Of a stretch of 64,000 nt of DNA, positions 9,460 to 20,803 are shown one piece after another. How positions within the stretch are numbered: position 1 is the stretch's first letter; the number at the start of each line of letters is the position of its first letter. The translations under genes were made by a program, and so were the position numbers. The DNA comes from Zelopaecilomyces penicillatus (Eukaryota > Ascomycota > Sordariomycetes > Hypocreales > Pseudodiploosporaceae). The stretch is taken from positions 1,302,001-1,366,000 of the forward strand of contig VCCP01000004.1 in assembly GCA_005765155.1 (NCBI GenBank). Reading direction: 5' to 3'. The notes beneath the pieces were generated by a model. That model searched no databases and was not told where the DNA came from. It saw only the letters and a program-made list of their open reading frames with translations.

Positions 9460-12400
9460 ATGTCGTTACTGCTCCCCGTGGCAGAGCAGCAATCATCACA
9501 GCAGCAACAGCAACAGCAACAACAACAACCGCAGCTGGAATCGCATTCGCTGCTCGATGGGATCGATGATTTGCTTCCTATTGAGGACCAGCCGATACTC
9601 GAGTATTTCATCATCAAGCAGGAGGTGAATCTCGAGATTAACTTTCGAAACCAGCGAATCGACGGTACAACCGATATTTTCATCGTAACCTTTACAGATA
9701 AGATCGAAGAGGTCACTCTGGATGCTGCAGACTGTGATATCGATACGAAAAATGTCACAGTCACAGAAATGCGCGAGGTGCAGGGCGAGGTCATTGAGGG
9801 CCAGAAGCGCAAGGTGGCCGCCGAGTACTCGGATCCGTACCAGAAGCTATCGCAACCCAATGGCTGGAACTTGCGCGCCGAACACCATGACCTACGCCGC
9901 ATCCGCGCCCGCCCAGTATTCCACAGCCGCAAAACCGACGTGCCCGCCGAGAATAGAGAGTTCGAGGGTTGTACGCCGGTCTATGGCTCGCTGAGGGTGA
10001 ATCTGCGTGGTAAAGGGGAGCAGGATCGACCGAGACTAATTATAAGAAAATCAACCTCGAACTTCGATTCAGCAGACAAGTCTCACAAACAGTTCAAGAT
10101 TCACATACCTTTTACAAATAAAAACCCTCGGGAGGGCCTACACTTTGTGGGTGTTGACCCTCTGGACAACCGATTCACACATATGTATACTCGGCACTCT
10201 ATTCAACCAGGAACTGCATCCTGTATATTTCCTTGTATTGATGACCATGGCGCACGATGCGACTGGCGGATTTCCATCAAGTTCCCGCGCACACTTGGAG
10301 ACGCTCTTCAGCAGGCTCTTGTTACCCAACAAGATGGTGGTGCCGACAAGATGCAGACCGATAGCCATGACCGCAATCTCAGACTTGCTGAGGAGGACAA
10401 ACTTCGAGAGATGTCTGTTGTTTGTTCTGGGTTTCTGATGGAAGAGACTATCGATCCTGAAGACGACCACAAGAAAATCATGATTTTTGAGCCAGAAAAG
10501 AAAGTCTCTGTCCAGAAGCTTGGCTTTGCTATCGGCCCTTTTGAACATATTGACCTTTCATCTGAATATCGAACTGAAGAAGATGAACTGAAGCTCGGAA
10601 TGAGCGCGCTTAAAGTCCACGCCTACTGCCTGCCTGGCCGAGGCGACTGGGTGCGTAACACTGCAGCTGCTCTCACCATGGCTGCCGATTTCTTCACCTA
10701 CACGTTCTCAAGATATCCATTTGGTAACTTCAAAGTTTGTTTCATGGACGACATGGTTGACGATACGGTTGCCTTGCACTCCTTAGCCTTTGTCAGCAGC
10801 AGGCTACTATATCCCGATGACATTTTTGATACGGAAATCGAGACAACGAGGAAGATTATCTACACTTTGACATACCAATGGATTGGAATCAACATGATTC
10901 CCAATACACGAAACGACCTATGGCTTGTTATTGGAATTGCTCATTATATGACGGATCTGTTCATGAAGAAGATTGGTGGCAACAACGACTACAGGTTTCG
11001 AATGAAGATGATGGCGGACAAGTTAGTCGAGGCCGATATCGAACGGCCTTCGCTTTTTGATCTTGGCCCGCATCTTCATCTCGGAGACAGCGAAATGGAG
11101 TTCATGGCTCTGAAGGCGCCGGTGGTTGTTTTCATTCTCGACAAGCGACTGCACAAAGCCTCGGGTGGACATAATCTGACCCGAATTCTGCAGAAGCTCT
11201 TGACCAAAGTCCAGATTGAAAGCAACGCTAGGTCTACCATCCTGGACACCGAAAAGTTCCGGGCTACCTGTGAAAAAGGAGCTAGGTTCAGACTGGAAAG
11301 CTTCTGGAATCAATGGATCTACGGCTGCGGATGCCCTCGTTTTGATGTCAAGGCCAAATTTAACAAAAAACGTCTCTGCGTCGAGTTGACCTTGAACCAG
11401 ATTCAGCATCAAGTTGGAAAAAAATCCGAGCTTGAAAAGGAAGAATTTTTACGAGCGATCAAGGAACGGAGGTCAAAAATGAAGATTGGAGACATGCAGC
11501 CTCTATTTACGGGACCAATGACTGTTCGAATCCACGAAGCTGATGGCACTCCGTACGAACATATCTTGGAAATTCGTGAAGATGCTACTCGGTTGACTAA
11601 ATTTGAAATCCCGTACAACACAAAATATAAACGCCTCAAACGAACCCGCCGCATGAAGGAAAAACACACAGCAGGGGCGAGTATGGAGATCACAGAGAAT
11701 GCAGACGATGCTCTACTCTACTGCTTAGGCGATGTGCTGCAAAGCGCCGATGACCAACGCGATTGGGAGCTGATAGAATGGGATGCGGAAACAGAGCGCA
11801 AGATGGACCAAGAGTCTTACGAGTGGATCCGTGTTGATGCTGACTTCGAGTGGGCTTGTGGCATGAAGAGAGCCCTTGAGCCGTACATGTATGTCTCTCA
11901 GCTCCAACAGGATAGGGATGTGGTGGCCCAGCAAGACGCAATGCTGTATCTGGCCCAGGGGCCACTTCATCCTATTGCGTCAGGATTTCTCGTTCGGACG
12001 CTCATTGATCGTCGCTATTTCCATGGCATACGCACCATGGCAGCGAACGCTCTTACTAGGCAAGCGAACATCAAGGACATTCCGATGTTGGGATTACGAC
12101 AGCTTTTGAGAGCTTTTCGTGAGATGTTTTGCTACGATCAAACTAACCAGCCTCGTCAGAACGACTTCTCGGATAAAAAACAGTACAAAGTTCGATGTGC
12201 TATCATCCACGCAATCGCCAACGTGAGAGACACTAACTACAAGTGCCCGTTTGAAGCCCGCCGGTTTATCCTGGATCAGCTTTTGTTCAACAATAATGAA
12301 GATAACCAATACTCGGATCATTTTTATATTGCCACATTGGTTGAAGCGCTGGCTACGTCCCTCATCCCCTCTCAGCAGGATGACTGGCTCGCTCGCCAAA

Positions 12401-14148
12401 GCAAGCTTCCTGATGAAGAGGAACAGATGTTCTTGGAGGAGGCACTTGAGCAGATTGAAAGAGTTCTTAGACGCGATGAGTGGACCAACTCATACCAGAA
12501 CATATGGACGATTGCTGGCCTAGATGCGAAGCAGCGCCTCATGAAGGCAGACGTTATTCCGAAGAACTTTGCGGACTTTGGACAGTACTTGCTGGATGGG
12601 ACTCGAGATCTCATTCGTATCAAATGCTTCGAGGCTTTGATTGACCTTGGAGCGATGATGGATCAAAATGTCTTCACATTTTTGCTTTACGCCCTAATGA
12701 CGGACAGATCTCCCTATGTCCGCGACAAGCTTCTCCAGGCTGTGGGCCGGGGACTCGCTGCGATTGCCTTTGGAGAGCACGGAAAAGTCGTTAAGAACGA
12801 ACCGGCTGCGGATGAGGAGGCAGATGCGCTACTGCTTGTGCAAGATAGTGCTGAGGAAATTGCAGCTAGAAAAGAAAAGTTCGCCCGGAAGCAAAATTTG
12901 GACGCAGCGCTCAAGGCACTGAGGAAAGAGATGGAAGAAACATATGCTGCGGACGAAAGACACTACAGTAATGCTATGCGAAAGGCACTAGATCACCCCT
13001 CTCTGGGTCGGCTTGAGGTCGAAACCCTCCTTGATCTCGCTGCCATGATGTTTGAGGAGGCACGTAGCTGGGTGCTCACGATGAATTTGCCCAAGGGCTG
13101 GAAGGTGGAGCGGCCAGTTCAGCAGCTTGCTGATCGGGTAAGTAACCGTATGCCTCCCCTGATGGACACGATGTCTAACCATGTACAGTTGATCATGAAC
13201 TTCAAGTCATACTACAAGACAAAGCCCAAGGCACCGATAGTCGCGCCAATACCACCTGAACCCAAACGGCCAGTCTCAATAATAAGGACGCCATCTATCA
13301 AGATCAACACTAAACCGTCGTTGCCAAGCTCGAAGCCGACACCGGTAATAAACTCCAAACCGGCGATAGTAAACAACAGCAACAAGTCATCAATATTGAA
13401 CAGCAAACCGACGACGATAAACGCTAAGCCAACGTCGATAAGCACCAAGCCGACGACTTTGGTCACTAAGCCGACGGTAGTAAATACCAAGCCAGCGATG
13501 ACACCTCCACGCTCTGTGTCAAAATCGATTAAACCTGAACCCGACTCGATAGTGGCTGTATCTTCAGCTCCTCGTCCTTCAAATGGTATTTCTGCTAAGG
13601 TCCATTCGACATCTGATGGGGTGTCGTCGTCAACCAAGCGACCTCGCCCAGAGAAAGGGGATCACCCAACCCCAGCACCCAAGCGTCCCAAGACAGAACT
13701 GCACACGCCAAGTCACGAGAAGGGAATACCGAGAAAGCGACGTATGGTAACGCTTAAGACTTCTAACCCTAAACGCCTCGCTGTTATTCTCGGTCGTTCG
13801 TTGGCCCCTGCATCATCTGGCCGCACTGCTTTACCATCGAGCTTACCAAGGGAATCCAATTCCGGTTCACTGAGGGATAGCATGCTTTTCAAGCAACATA
13901 GGAAGCCGCTGCCGTCGGGCGAAGCAAGAAGGCCACTGCCTGGCAGTTTACCTTCACCATCGCCCACGGTGTCACATGCAACGCCTAAAGTGTCCGTCAA
14001 GACGAGCGGTATCCTTCATACCCCAACATCAAAATCAAGTACCCCTACAACCGCAACCCCGGGAAGTGCAGCCAGTGCGCGTCCTAAAATCAAGATTATT
14101 AGGAAACCTCACCCCTCTCTGCCTCCAAAACCACCAGCTCCTTCTTAA
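9460..14148 (+). CDS. TAF2: TFIID subunit TAF2 (TSM1-type, M1 aminopeptidase-like)
   Basis: Exons 9460-13137 and 13189-14148 encode about 1545 residues. After a polyglutamine run (residues about 10-25) comes the M1-aminopeptidase-like fold: a beta-saddle N domain with the RHSIQPGTASCIFPCIDDHGARCDW block, then a catalytic-like domain. The zinc-binding HExxH is absent; the corresponding place reads YTLTYQWIG, as expected for TAF2, a scaffold rather than an enzyme. Helical-repeat regions follow (for example ALTRQANIKDIPMLGLRQLLRAF and DLIRIKCFEALIDLGAM). The last 300 residues are disordered, with heptad-like Lys-Pro repeats and basic patches. TAF2 helps TFIID contact core promoter DNA. The intron (51 nt, GTAAGT..TACAG, branch TCTAAC) is phase 0 and stop-free. 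The open frame continues upstream of 9460 with only GTG at 9358, so 9460 is the first usable ATG; an upstream exon is possible. Confidence 0.92.
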   Translation: MSLLLPVAEQQSSQQQQQQQQQQPQLESHSLLDGIDDLLPIEDQPILEYFIIKQEVNLEINFRNQRIDGTTDIFIVTFTDKIEEVTLDAADCDIDTKNVTVTEMREVQGEVIEGQKRKVAAEYSDPYQKLSQPNGWNLRAEHHDLRRIRARPVFHSRKTDVPAENREFEGCTPVYGSLRVNLRGKGEQDRPRLIIRKSTSNFDSADKSHKQFKIHIPFTNKNPREGLHFVGVDPLDNRFTHMYTRHSIQPGTASCIFPCIDDHGARCDWRISIKFPRTLGDALQQALVTQQDGGADKMQTDSHDRNLRLAEEDKLREMSVVCSGFLMEETIDPEDDHKKIMIFEPEKKVSVQKLGFAIGPFEHIDLSSEYRTEEDELKLGMSALKVHAYCLPGRGDWVRNTAAALTMAADFFTYTFSRYPFGNFKVCFMDDMVDDTVALHSLAFVSSRLLYPDDIFDTEIETTRKIIYTLTYQWIGINMIPNTRNDLWLVIGIAHYMTDLFMKKIGGNNDYRFRMKMMADKLVEADIERPSLFDLGPHLHLGDSEMEFMALKAPVVVFILDKRLHKASGGHNLTRILQKLLTKVQIESNARSTILDTEKFRATCEKGARFRLESFWNQWIYGCGCPRFDVKAKFNKKRLCVELTLNQIQHQVGKKSELEKEEFLRAIKERRSKMKIGDMQPLFTGPMTVRIHEADGTPYEHILEIREDATRLTKFEIPYNTKYKRLKRTRRMKEKHTAGASMEITENADDALLYCLGDVLQSADDQRDWELIEWDAETERKMDQESYEWIRVDADFEWACGMKRALEPYMYVSQLQQDRDVVAQQDAMLYLAQGPLHPIASGFLVRTLIDRRYFHGIRTMAANALTRQANIKDIPMLGLRQLLRAFREMFCYDQTNQPRQNDFSDKKQYKVRCAIIHAIANVRDTNYKCPFEARRFILDQLLFNNNEDNQYSDHFYIATLVEALATSLIPSQQDDWLARQSKLPDEEEQMFLEEALEQIERVLRRDEWTNSYQNIWTIAGLDAKQRLMKADVIPKNFADFGQYLLDGTRDLIRIKCFEALIDLGAMMDQNVFTFLLYALMTDRSPYVRDKLLQAVGRGLAAIAFGEHGKVVKNEPAADEEADALLLVQDSAEEIAARKEKFARKQNLDAALKALRKEMEETYAADERHYSNAMRKALDHPSLGRLEVETLLDLAAMMFEEARSWVLTMNLPKGWKVERPVQQLADRVSNRMPPLMDTMSNHVQLIMNFKSYYKTKPKAPIVAPIPPEPKRPVSIIRTPSIKINTKPSLPSSKPTPVINSKPAIVNNSNKSSILNSKPTTINAKPTSISTKPTTLVTKPTVVNTKPAMTPPRSVSKSIKPEPDSIVAVSSAPRPSNGISAKVHSTSDGVSSSTKRPRPEKGDHPTPAPKRPKTELHTPSHEKGIPRKRRMVTLKTSNPKRLAVILGRSLAPASSGRTALPSSLPRESNSGSLRDSMLFKQHRKPLPSGEARRPLPGSLPSPSPTVSHATPKVSVKTSGILHTPTSKSSTPTTATPGSAASARPKIKIIRKPHPSLPPKPPAPS
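9498..9530 (+). repeat. CAG/CAA repeat encoding polyglutamine
   Basis: Interrupted CAG and CAA codons near the start of TAF2 encode a run of about ten glutamines. Such tracts are prone to length change between strains. Confidence 0.85.
13303..13497 (+). repeat. Heptad Lys-Pro repeats in the TAF2 tail
   Basis: The encoded protein shows at least five consecutive seven-residue units of the form x-(S/T/A)-K-P-T-x-(I/V/L), such as NSKPTTI, NAKPTSI, STKPTTL, VTKPTVV and NTKPAMT, preceded by less regular copies. The DNA copies are diverged, which points to an old tandem expansion under protein-level constraint. Function unknown. Confidence 0.8.
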
Positions 14149-15551
14149 AACAAGTAAGGGAAATGGAACATGAAGGGAGAAAAAGCCTAGGAAGAAGACG
14201 AGTTACCCAGAGTGGGGAAATTTACACTGAGACGACTGACTGGATTACATTTCATGTGCGGTTATGGAACTCCTGAACTTGCAAGATCAGTCTAGTTCAT
14301 CCGGCAAACCCACACCCCATATATGGAATGTTGAAAATTTTTCAACCCAAGAACTGAATTTAGAAGAAAAAAAATTGAGATGAAGAAAATGGATACCCAG
14401 ATCGGCGAAGTGGTTCATGACTTTTGACGTTTTGTGCTTGAGAAGGGTGGGACGAAATACACAACGAATGCTCATTCCTTAATTGCAGTTACTCTGATAT
14501 TGTACATAGAGCCTTTTATTTGCATTATGCCTGGCGTTGTGGGTACCGAAGCAGAGAGGGATTGGACGCTGATGCACGACTGGAGGAAAGTTCACTCTTT
14601 TTTATTTTTTTGAACTAGTGCCCCAGAGTGACTCTCGTGATGTTTCAGAACGCGGATGGGAGCAGCGGGAGATTTGTACACATTGTAGGCTTAGAGTATT
14701 CCTTTTCTAATACAACGGGCTCGTCTTGGGCATTATGATATGACGGTTCAACTACACACATGTATGGTGTATCGCTTTCAATTTTGTGATGCAATGGAAT
14801 GGGACGCAGGTTGTTAGTTCTTAAGGTGTAGATTTCTCTGAGTTCAGGTTGTTTCTTGCTTGATAAGACGTCATTTTTTATGTTGGCTATTTGATGGCTT
14901 GGCATAAGTCCTGCAACCCCCAAAGTCTTCGAACACACCTGTACAACTAATACTGGGCGGCAGATGTTGTGGCTAGGAATAGCACCAACGCCACATCTGC
15001 CGATAGACGCGGAAAGGGCACGAGATTGGCATCTCTTATCACCACGTGACGCGGAATTCTCCGCGGCAAGGCTGTGCGATCCCCAGTCAGATCTCGTCAC
15101 CTTCTGCTCCCAGTGCCTAGGTGAGCTGTCCAAGTTTGCACCAGCAACGGATTCTTGTGTGTGATCCTTTTTTGTGTTTTCTCTCACACCCTCGCTTGTT
15201 CTTCCCGCCCCTCTGCGCCCAGCTCATTTTGTCGCATTAGCCATACTGTCGTCCCTGAGAAGCGCACGCCTCCATGTAGGAGTTATACTGGCTTAGGCGT
15301 GCCCAAGAGCTGTAAGCTGGATCTTCCCACCCTTTCACCCCCCTCCTCCGTCGCGCGCTCGTCCCTCCGACAATTCTCCTGAGGCTTGGTCCTGGCGGGG
15401 AGAATACGGCAGGGCAAACTTGCGTTGATGTTCTTGCTGCATTTTTTTCATGAAGATGCTTCGCAGGAATCAATTCAACATGGTCATTGAGATGGCCAAT
15501 GCCTGCTGAGAGCCGCCCGTTATTGACGGTTGTTATTTTTCTTAGATCATC
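14149..15551. other. Intergenic and SIN3 leader
   Basis: About 1.4 kb between TAF2 and SIN3. Pyrimidine-rich sequence (about 15165-15365) resembles a fungal core promoter or transcription start zone. Two overlapping upstream ORFs lie close to the SIN3 ATG. An antisense frame at 14645-15187 is open for 180 codons but has no recognisable domain and was not called. Confidence 0.5.
15428..15509 (+). promoter_or_regulatory. Two overlapping upstream ORFs in the SIN3 leader
   Basis: ATG 15428 opens a 20-codon frame (MFLLHFFHED...) ending at TGA 15488-15490. ATG 15456 opens a 17-codon frame (MLRRNQFNM...) ending at TGA 15507-15509. Both end before the SIN3 ATG at 15552, so reinitiation or leaky scanning would be needed if they lie in the mature leader. 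Splicing of the leader is unknown. Confidence 0.35.
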
Positions 15552-18500
15552 ATGAACAGCCAGAATATTCACGGCCACGGCGGCGCCGCGCCGTACGATC
15601 GGGATCGCGAAAGAGATGAGAGGCACCGCGCCATCCATCAACACGAAGAAATGGCCCGTCGCGACCAAGAACGAGAAAGAGAGCGCGAACGAGAGCGCGA
15701 GTCTGGGGATCGCTATCCTCCAGGCCCACACCAGAGCAGTGCTGGTTCTATCCCCATCCACCAGCCTGTAGCATCACGGATATCAGGCGCAATACATAGT
15801 CCTGGAGGTCTGCTTGCGAATCATAACGGAAATCCGCCGCCCATCGCCCTCGGCGCGCCAGCGGGGCCCCTGGCCAATTTTGGTGGCCCCCTAAGGGATG
15901 AACACGGCCGCCCGATGCAGCACGGCAGCCAGGGTAATGCGAATGCGCAACATCCAGTCTTCTCGTCCATGCCGCATGCACAAGCTCCTCCGAATGGCTC
16001 CCAACCCGCGCCGAGCGCCAGCGCCGTGTTTGGCGGCCCGTTGCAGCAGCAGGGACAGTCGCAACACCAGCCAGAGAGTCAACGTGGTGGTCAACAAGGG
16101 GGGCCGATTGTCGGCGTTACTCCTGGTGGGCATCAGATCCCCGGGGGCATTACCCAGGGGCAGCAGCCTATTTTGAATGTGAGTAAGAAGCATTTTCGTC
16201 GTCATTTGATGTTTGGGGAGCGATATTGTGGGCTTTTGCCATTGGCGGGTAGGTGAAGATGCACTGGCAGCTGGCAGCATGGAGGGTGTTGTGGCAGACA
16301 GCTGTCACGACTGATTCACCACATGGCTGGCTGCACCATCTTTACTTGCATCAAAATTGGAGATGCGCCAAACTCACCTAGCCCTTTTCCTGTTACCCAT
16401 TTTCTTTCCCTATTGTCTTCAGCTGCAAGTATGAACACTGCACACCCCCCTGATGGTGTGCGTTCTGCGGCTGCGAGCGTCAGAATGGATGGTTCGCAGC
16501 CCTGTCTGGCTTTCGTTACCACCATATCCCCTACTTCCTCTACAAGACTCACAACCGTGCCGACTGTGGCATTTCTCGGTCCCGCAACTGGTAACACAGA
16601 GGTTGTCTCGGCCTTTGAAGCTGGTGGCGAGCGTCTGCTTCTCGCATGCCGTGACAATACAAGGCTCTGGGGTTACTACCATAGCTTCGTTGTCTGCGCA
16701 CTCCCAACACACACTCCACTATGAGTACGAGTTTGCTGACTTTAATGTGTCCCAGGATGCCTTGACATATCTCGATCAAGTCAAGGTTCAGTTTCATGAC
16801 CAACCAGACGTATATAATCGATTCCTCGACATAATGAAAGATTTTAAGAGCCAGGCGTGCGTATAGCTATTTATAAAACGGGACTTGAGTGTGATATTGA
16901 CGTAAATGCAGAATCGATACACCAGGAGTGATCAATCGCGTTTCAGAGCTTTTTGCTGGACATCCGAATCTTATCCAAGGATTTAACACGTTCTTGCCTC
17001 CCGGTTATCGGATAGAGTGCGGCGCTGGAAATGATCCTAACACCATCCGGGTTACGACACCCATGGGCACAACTGTGCAGTCTATCGCTGGTCGTGGAAC
17101 GCAGATTGAAGGCCATAGTACGTCAGGGACTGGCCAACCCCTTTTCCATGACCGTGGAGGTCAGTGGCAGCAGCGGCCTCAGCACAGCATCGAAAGCCCC
17201 GAAGCTACTTTTAGCACACCAATCCAGAATGGTGCAAGTCTTTTTGTACAGGCTGCAGCACAGAGCGGAGGATTTGACGGCCCTGTTGGTTCACAGGCAC
17301 GCAACGCAGGTGGCCAGATGCCGGCGAATGCCAGTAATACGCCAAACGCGCGCAATGCTCACACGCCTATCCCAACAGCTGGCCCTGGTGCTGTGAATGG
17401 AAATGCTGCTGCGAACCAAGCGAACATGGAGCGTCGTGGCCCTGTCGAATTCAACCATGCCATCAGCTACGTGAATAAAATCAAGGTCAGTTTCATTTAC
17501 TGGGAGTTATGCGGAGATGTGGACCGCTGCTGACGTGCATTTGTTTTGCTGCAGAATCGCTTTCAAGACAAACCAGAAATTTACAAGCAGTTCCTCGAAA
17601 TACTTCAAACATACCAGCGGGAACAAAAGCCTATTCAGGACGTTTATGCCCAAGTTACGACGCTTTTCAATTCCGCCCCAGATCTCTTGGAAGATTTTAA
17701 GCAGTTCTTGCCAGAGTCTGCAGGCCAGGCCAAAGCGACACCAGGTCGTGTGGAGGATGGCCCTCCGTTAGGACCAAGCCATACTCCACAGCCCGGATTG
17801 AGGGATGGGCAAAAGATGCCTCCTTTGGGGAGTTTCCCGCCTCCAGCCAGTGCTAGCAAGGACCAGAAGAAGCGGCCACGGATCGATAAGCAAGCTCCGA
17901 CGCCTGGCCCTGCGCCTGCCGAAACCCCGACCGTTGCTCGAATTCCACAGCCGAATATCAACGGAAGCAAGAGGCCAAAGCTTAGCCATGCCAGAGCCAC
18001 CGGCGACAATGCATCGGTTGAGCCAACTCTTACCCCTGTGATGCCAGAACCGTATCCGCCGCGCTCTTCATCGACTTCAAACCAGGAAGAGATCACCTTT
18101 TTTGAGCGTGTGAAGAAGTTCCTAAGCAACAGATCTTCTATGAATGAGTTCTTGAAACTTTGCAATTTATTCAGTCAAAATATTATTGATAAGAACACTT
18201 TGTTTCACAAAGGTGCGCTGTTCATAGGTGCAAATCCGGACTTGATGAATTTTTGGAAAACGTTTGTCGGCGTGGATTCCCAGGATGTGGTAGTTGACAA
18301 CCGCCCTGCGGCTCCGACTGAGAAGTTGTCTTTGAGTAATTGCCGGGGCTATGGTCCAAGCTATAGACTCCTGCCGAAGAGGGTAAGTTTCGTCATTGTT
18401 AAATGCTGTCTCTATATATGTACTCGTTGTGCTGACATGTTTTTGAAAAGGAGCGCTTGAAACCCTGCAGCGGCCGTGATGATCTCTGCAATTCGGTCCT

Positions 18501-20803
18501 TAACGACCAGTGGGCGTCTCACCCAACTTGGGCGAGTGAGGACTCTGGTTTTGTTGCACACCGTAAGAATCAGTTTGAGGAGGGTTTGCACAGGATTGAG
18601 GAAGAGCGACATGACTACGACTTTAATATTGAAGCCAACTTGAAGTGCATCCAACTCCTGGAACCGATCGCACAGCAGATGCTGGCCATGTCGGCTGCCG
18701 AAAGGGAAACATTCCACATGCCTGTCGCCCTTGCTGGTCAGAGCACTTCGATTTTCAAGCGTATCTGCAAGAAGATCTATGGTGAGCGAGGTATTGATGT
18801 CGTGAATGACATGTATAGCCATCCATTTGATGTTGTTCCTGTGCTTCTGGCAAGGATGAAGCAGAAGGATGAAGAATGGCGATTTTCACAGGTATGTCTG
18901 CATAGTCTCGCTTTTGGCGCAGCTGGATGACTGACCGTTTTGTAGCGCGAGTGGGAGAAGGTGTGGCACTCTCAGACGGATAATATGCATCTGAAGAGCC
19001 TCGACCACATGGGTATCCTAGTCAAGTCAACCGACAAGAGGAACCTCACAGCTAAGCACTTGGTTGACGTGATTAAGACAAAGCATGAAGAACAGCGCCG
19101 TGAGCGGATTCTTAAAGGCAAGGCAGCACGTCACCAGTTTGTGTGGGACTTTGCCGATAAGGAGGTTGTTCTTGATCTGCTCCGCCTGATGATGCTTTAC
19201 AGTATGCATAATGGACAACATAGTAGCCAAGAGAAGGAACGGATCCTGGACTTCTTTGAAACTTTTATACCCGCTTTCTTCGATCTTTCAGAAGATGCTG
19301 TGTGTGAGAAGCTGCCTAAGATGCAGCCGGAGTCAGGAGAAGAGGAGATCGAAGATCAAACGCCAGCTGAGCTGACAAACGGCCGTAGCCGCCGCAATGG
19401 GAAGAAGAGCGATTTACTTAGAGGGGTGCTCGACCCTGGACGCAACGGCAGCAAGCCTAGAAACCAGAAAGAGGATAGCGCCGCATCTGGCAGTAAAGAA
19501 ACCACACCTGACGTTGTCTCTGCCAACGAGGAAGATATGGCTGATGCCCATGAAGACTCGGCCATTCCCGAGGTGTCTAATGAGCGATGGATGCCGAGCA
19601 TTCCCAAACCCGTTGTTGTCGGCGACGATAATGCTCTTCTTGACGCGGATGGAGAACTGAAGGCCGATGGCTTCTTCCGCCGGCCATGGTATAATTTCTT
19701 CTGCAATCACACGATGTTTGTGTTCTTTAGCATCTTCCAAACACTCTATCAGCGCACACTGAACATCAAGGAGAGCAAAGCCAATGTGGAAAAGGAGATT
19801 CGGAGACTCAGTCAGCCAAAGCCTGCGAGAGATATTGGCTTCACTGAAAACCACATGACGTTTTTCGATCCCCAAGATCACCCCGATACGTACTGGCCAA
19901 AGACCCTCGAGCTGATTGAAGAGTATGTCACTGGAGACATTGACGAGAACCGATATCAGGATGTCATGCGCCACTATTATCTCCGCAATGGCTGGAAGCT
20001 GTACACAATCCAAGACCTGCTCAAGACACTCTGTCGTCTGGCCCTCACATGCAGCAGCACCGATGCCAAGGAGAAGACACCGGATTTGATTCACCAATAT
20101 CTCAGTAGCCGCGACAGGGAAGAAACGAGCTACCAGACAGAAATCAGCGCGAGAAAATATGCTGAGAAGTGTGTCAAGGATGGCGATATCTTTGTTATTT
20201 GCTGGGTAAGTACATGAAAGTATTAGCTTGATGACAAACAGTAAGCTAATTATATGTCAACAGTTCCCTCAAAAGGCAGAGGCTACGGTTCGCTGGCTCC
20301 AAAGGGACGAGACCACGTTCTATATGGATGAAATGCAACTCCGTGAGCGATGGCAATATTACATCTCCTCCTTCATTCGAGTGGAGCCCACCGAAGGAAT
20401 CCCTCGAGCCAAACTTCAAAAGGTGGTGCTCACACGTAACCTACCTTCTGGTGACGCGGAGTCGGATGGTGATCACATGCCCAAGCCCGTATCCTATAAG
20501 GAGAACCTAACTGTTAGCATTTGTCTCAAGAGCTCCAAGATGATCTGGGCGCCGGGGACTGCCGAATATTTCATCTACGACCAATCACCAAAATCAAAAG
20601 AACAACGTGAGCGTCGGGAGAGGTTTGCCAAGGCTCTCAGAAACCACCGGGAGAGCAAACTTCTGGAGAAGATGGTGCACAACCCGGCCTGGGCCAAGGA
20701 TATGAGTCCTGAAGAAGTCCAGGAACAGAACAAGAACTTCCGCAAGTGGATGGATGAAGGGATTATCCCGACCAGCGCGAATGAAGACGTTGAGATGGAT
20801 TGA
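15552..20803 (+). CDS. SIN3: Transcriptional corepressor SIN3 (7 exons)
   Basis: Exons 15552-16178, 16756-16856, 16912-17485, 17555-18382, 18451-18891, 18946-20205 and 20264-20803 join in frame to about 1456 residues. The N terminus is disordered, with an Arg/Glu run (about 20-55) and Gly/Pro/Gln-rich sequence. Paired amphipathic helix domains follow: PAH1 at about 210-280 (DALTYLDQVKVQF...GFNTFLPPGY), PAH2 at about 420-490 (FNHAISYVNKIKNRFQDKPEIY...FKQFLP) and PAH3 at about 612-680. The histone deacetylase interaction domain (about 690-790) carries the hallmark CRGYGPSYRLLPK and SVLNDQWASHP. A C-terminal Sin3 domain spans roughly 1050-1360. Sin3 scaffolds the Rpd3-type deacetylase complexes in the nucleus. 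Introns 2-6 are 54-69 nt, but intron 1 is 577 nt and falls at the PAH1 border. All phases close correctly across conserved motifs. Confidence 0.95.

Noticed and set aside
14645..15187. 180-codon antisense frame between TAF2 and SIN3
   Set aside because: No domain or plausible start context, and it overlaps the likely SIN3 promoter. Probably chance.
16323..16866. Open frames inside SIN3 intron 1
   Set aside because: Sequence is not protein-like, and homologues join PILN directly to DALTYLD. Treated as intron; only the last part is SIN3 exon 2.
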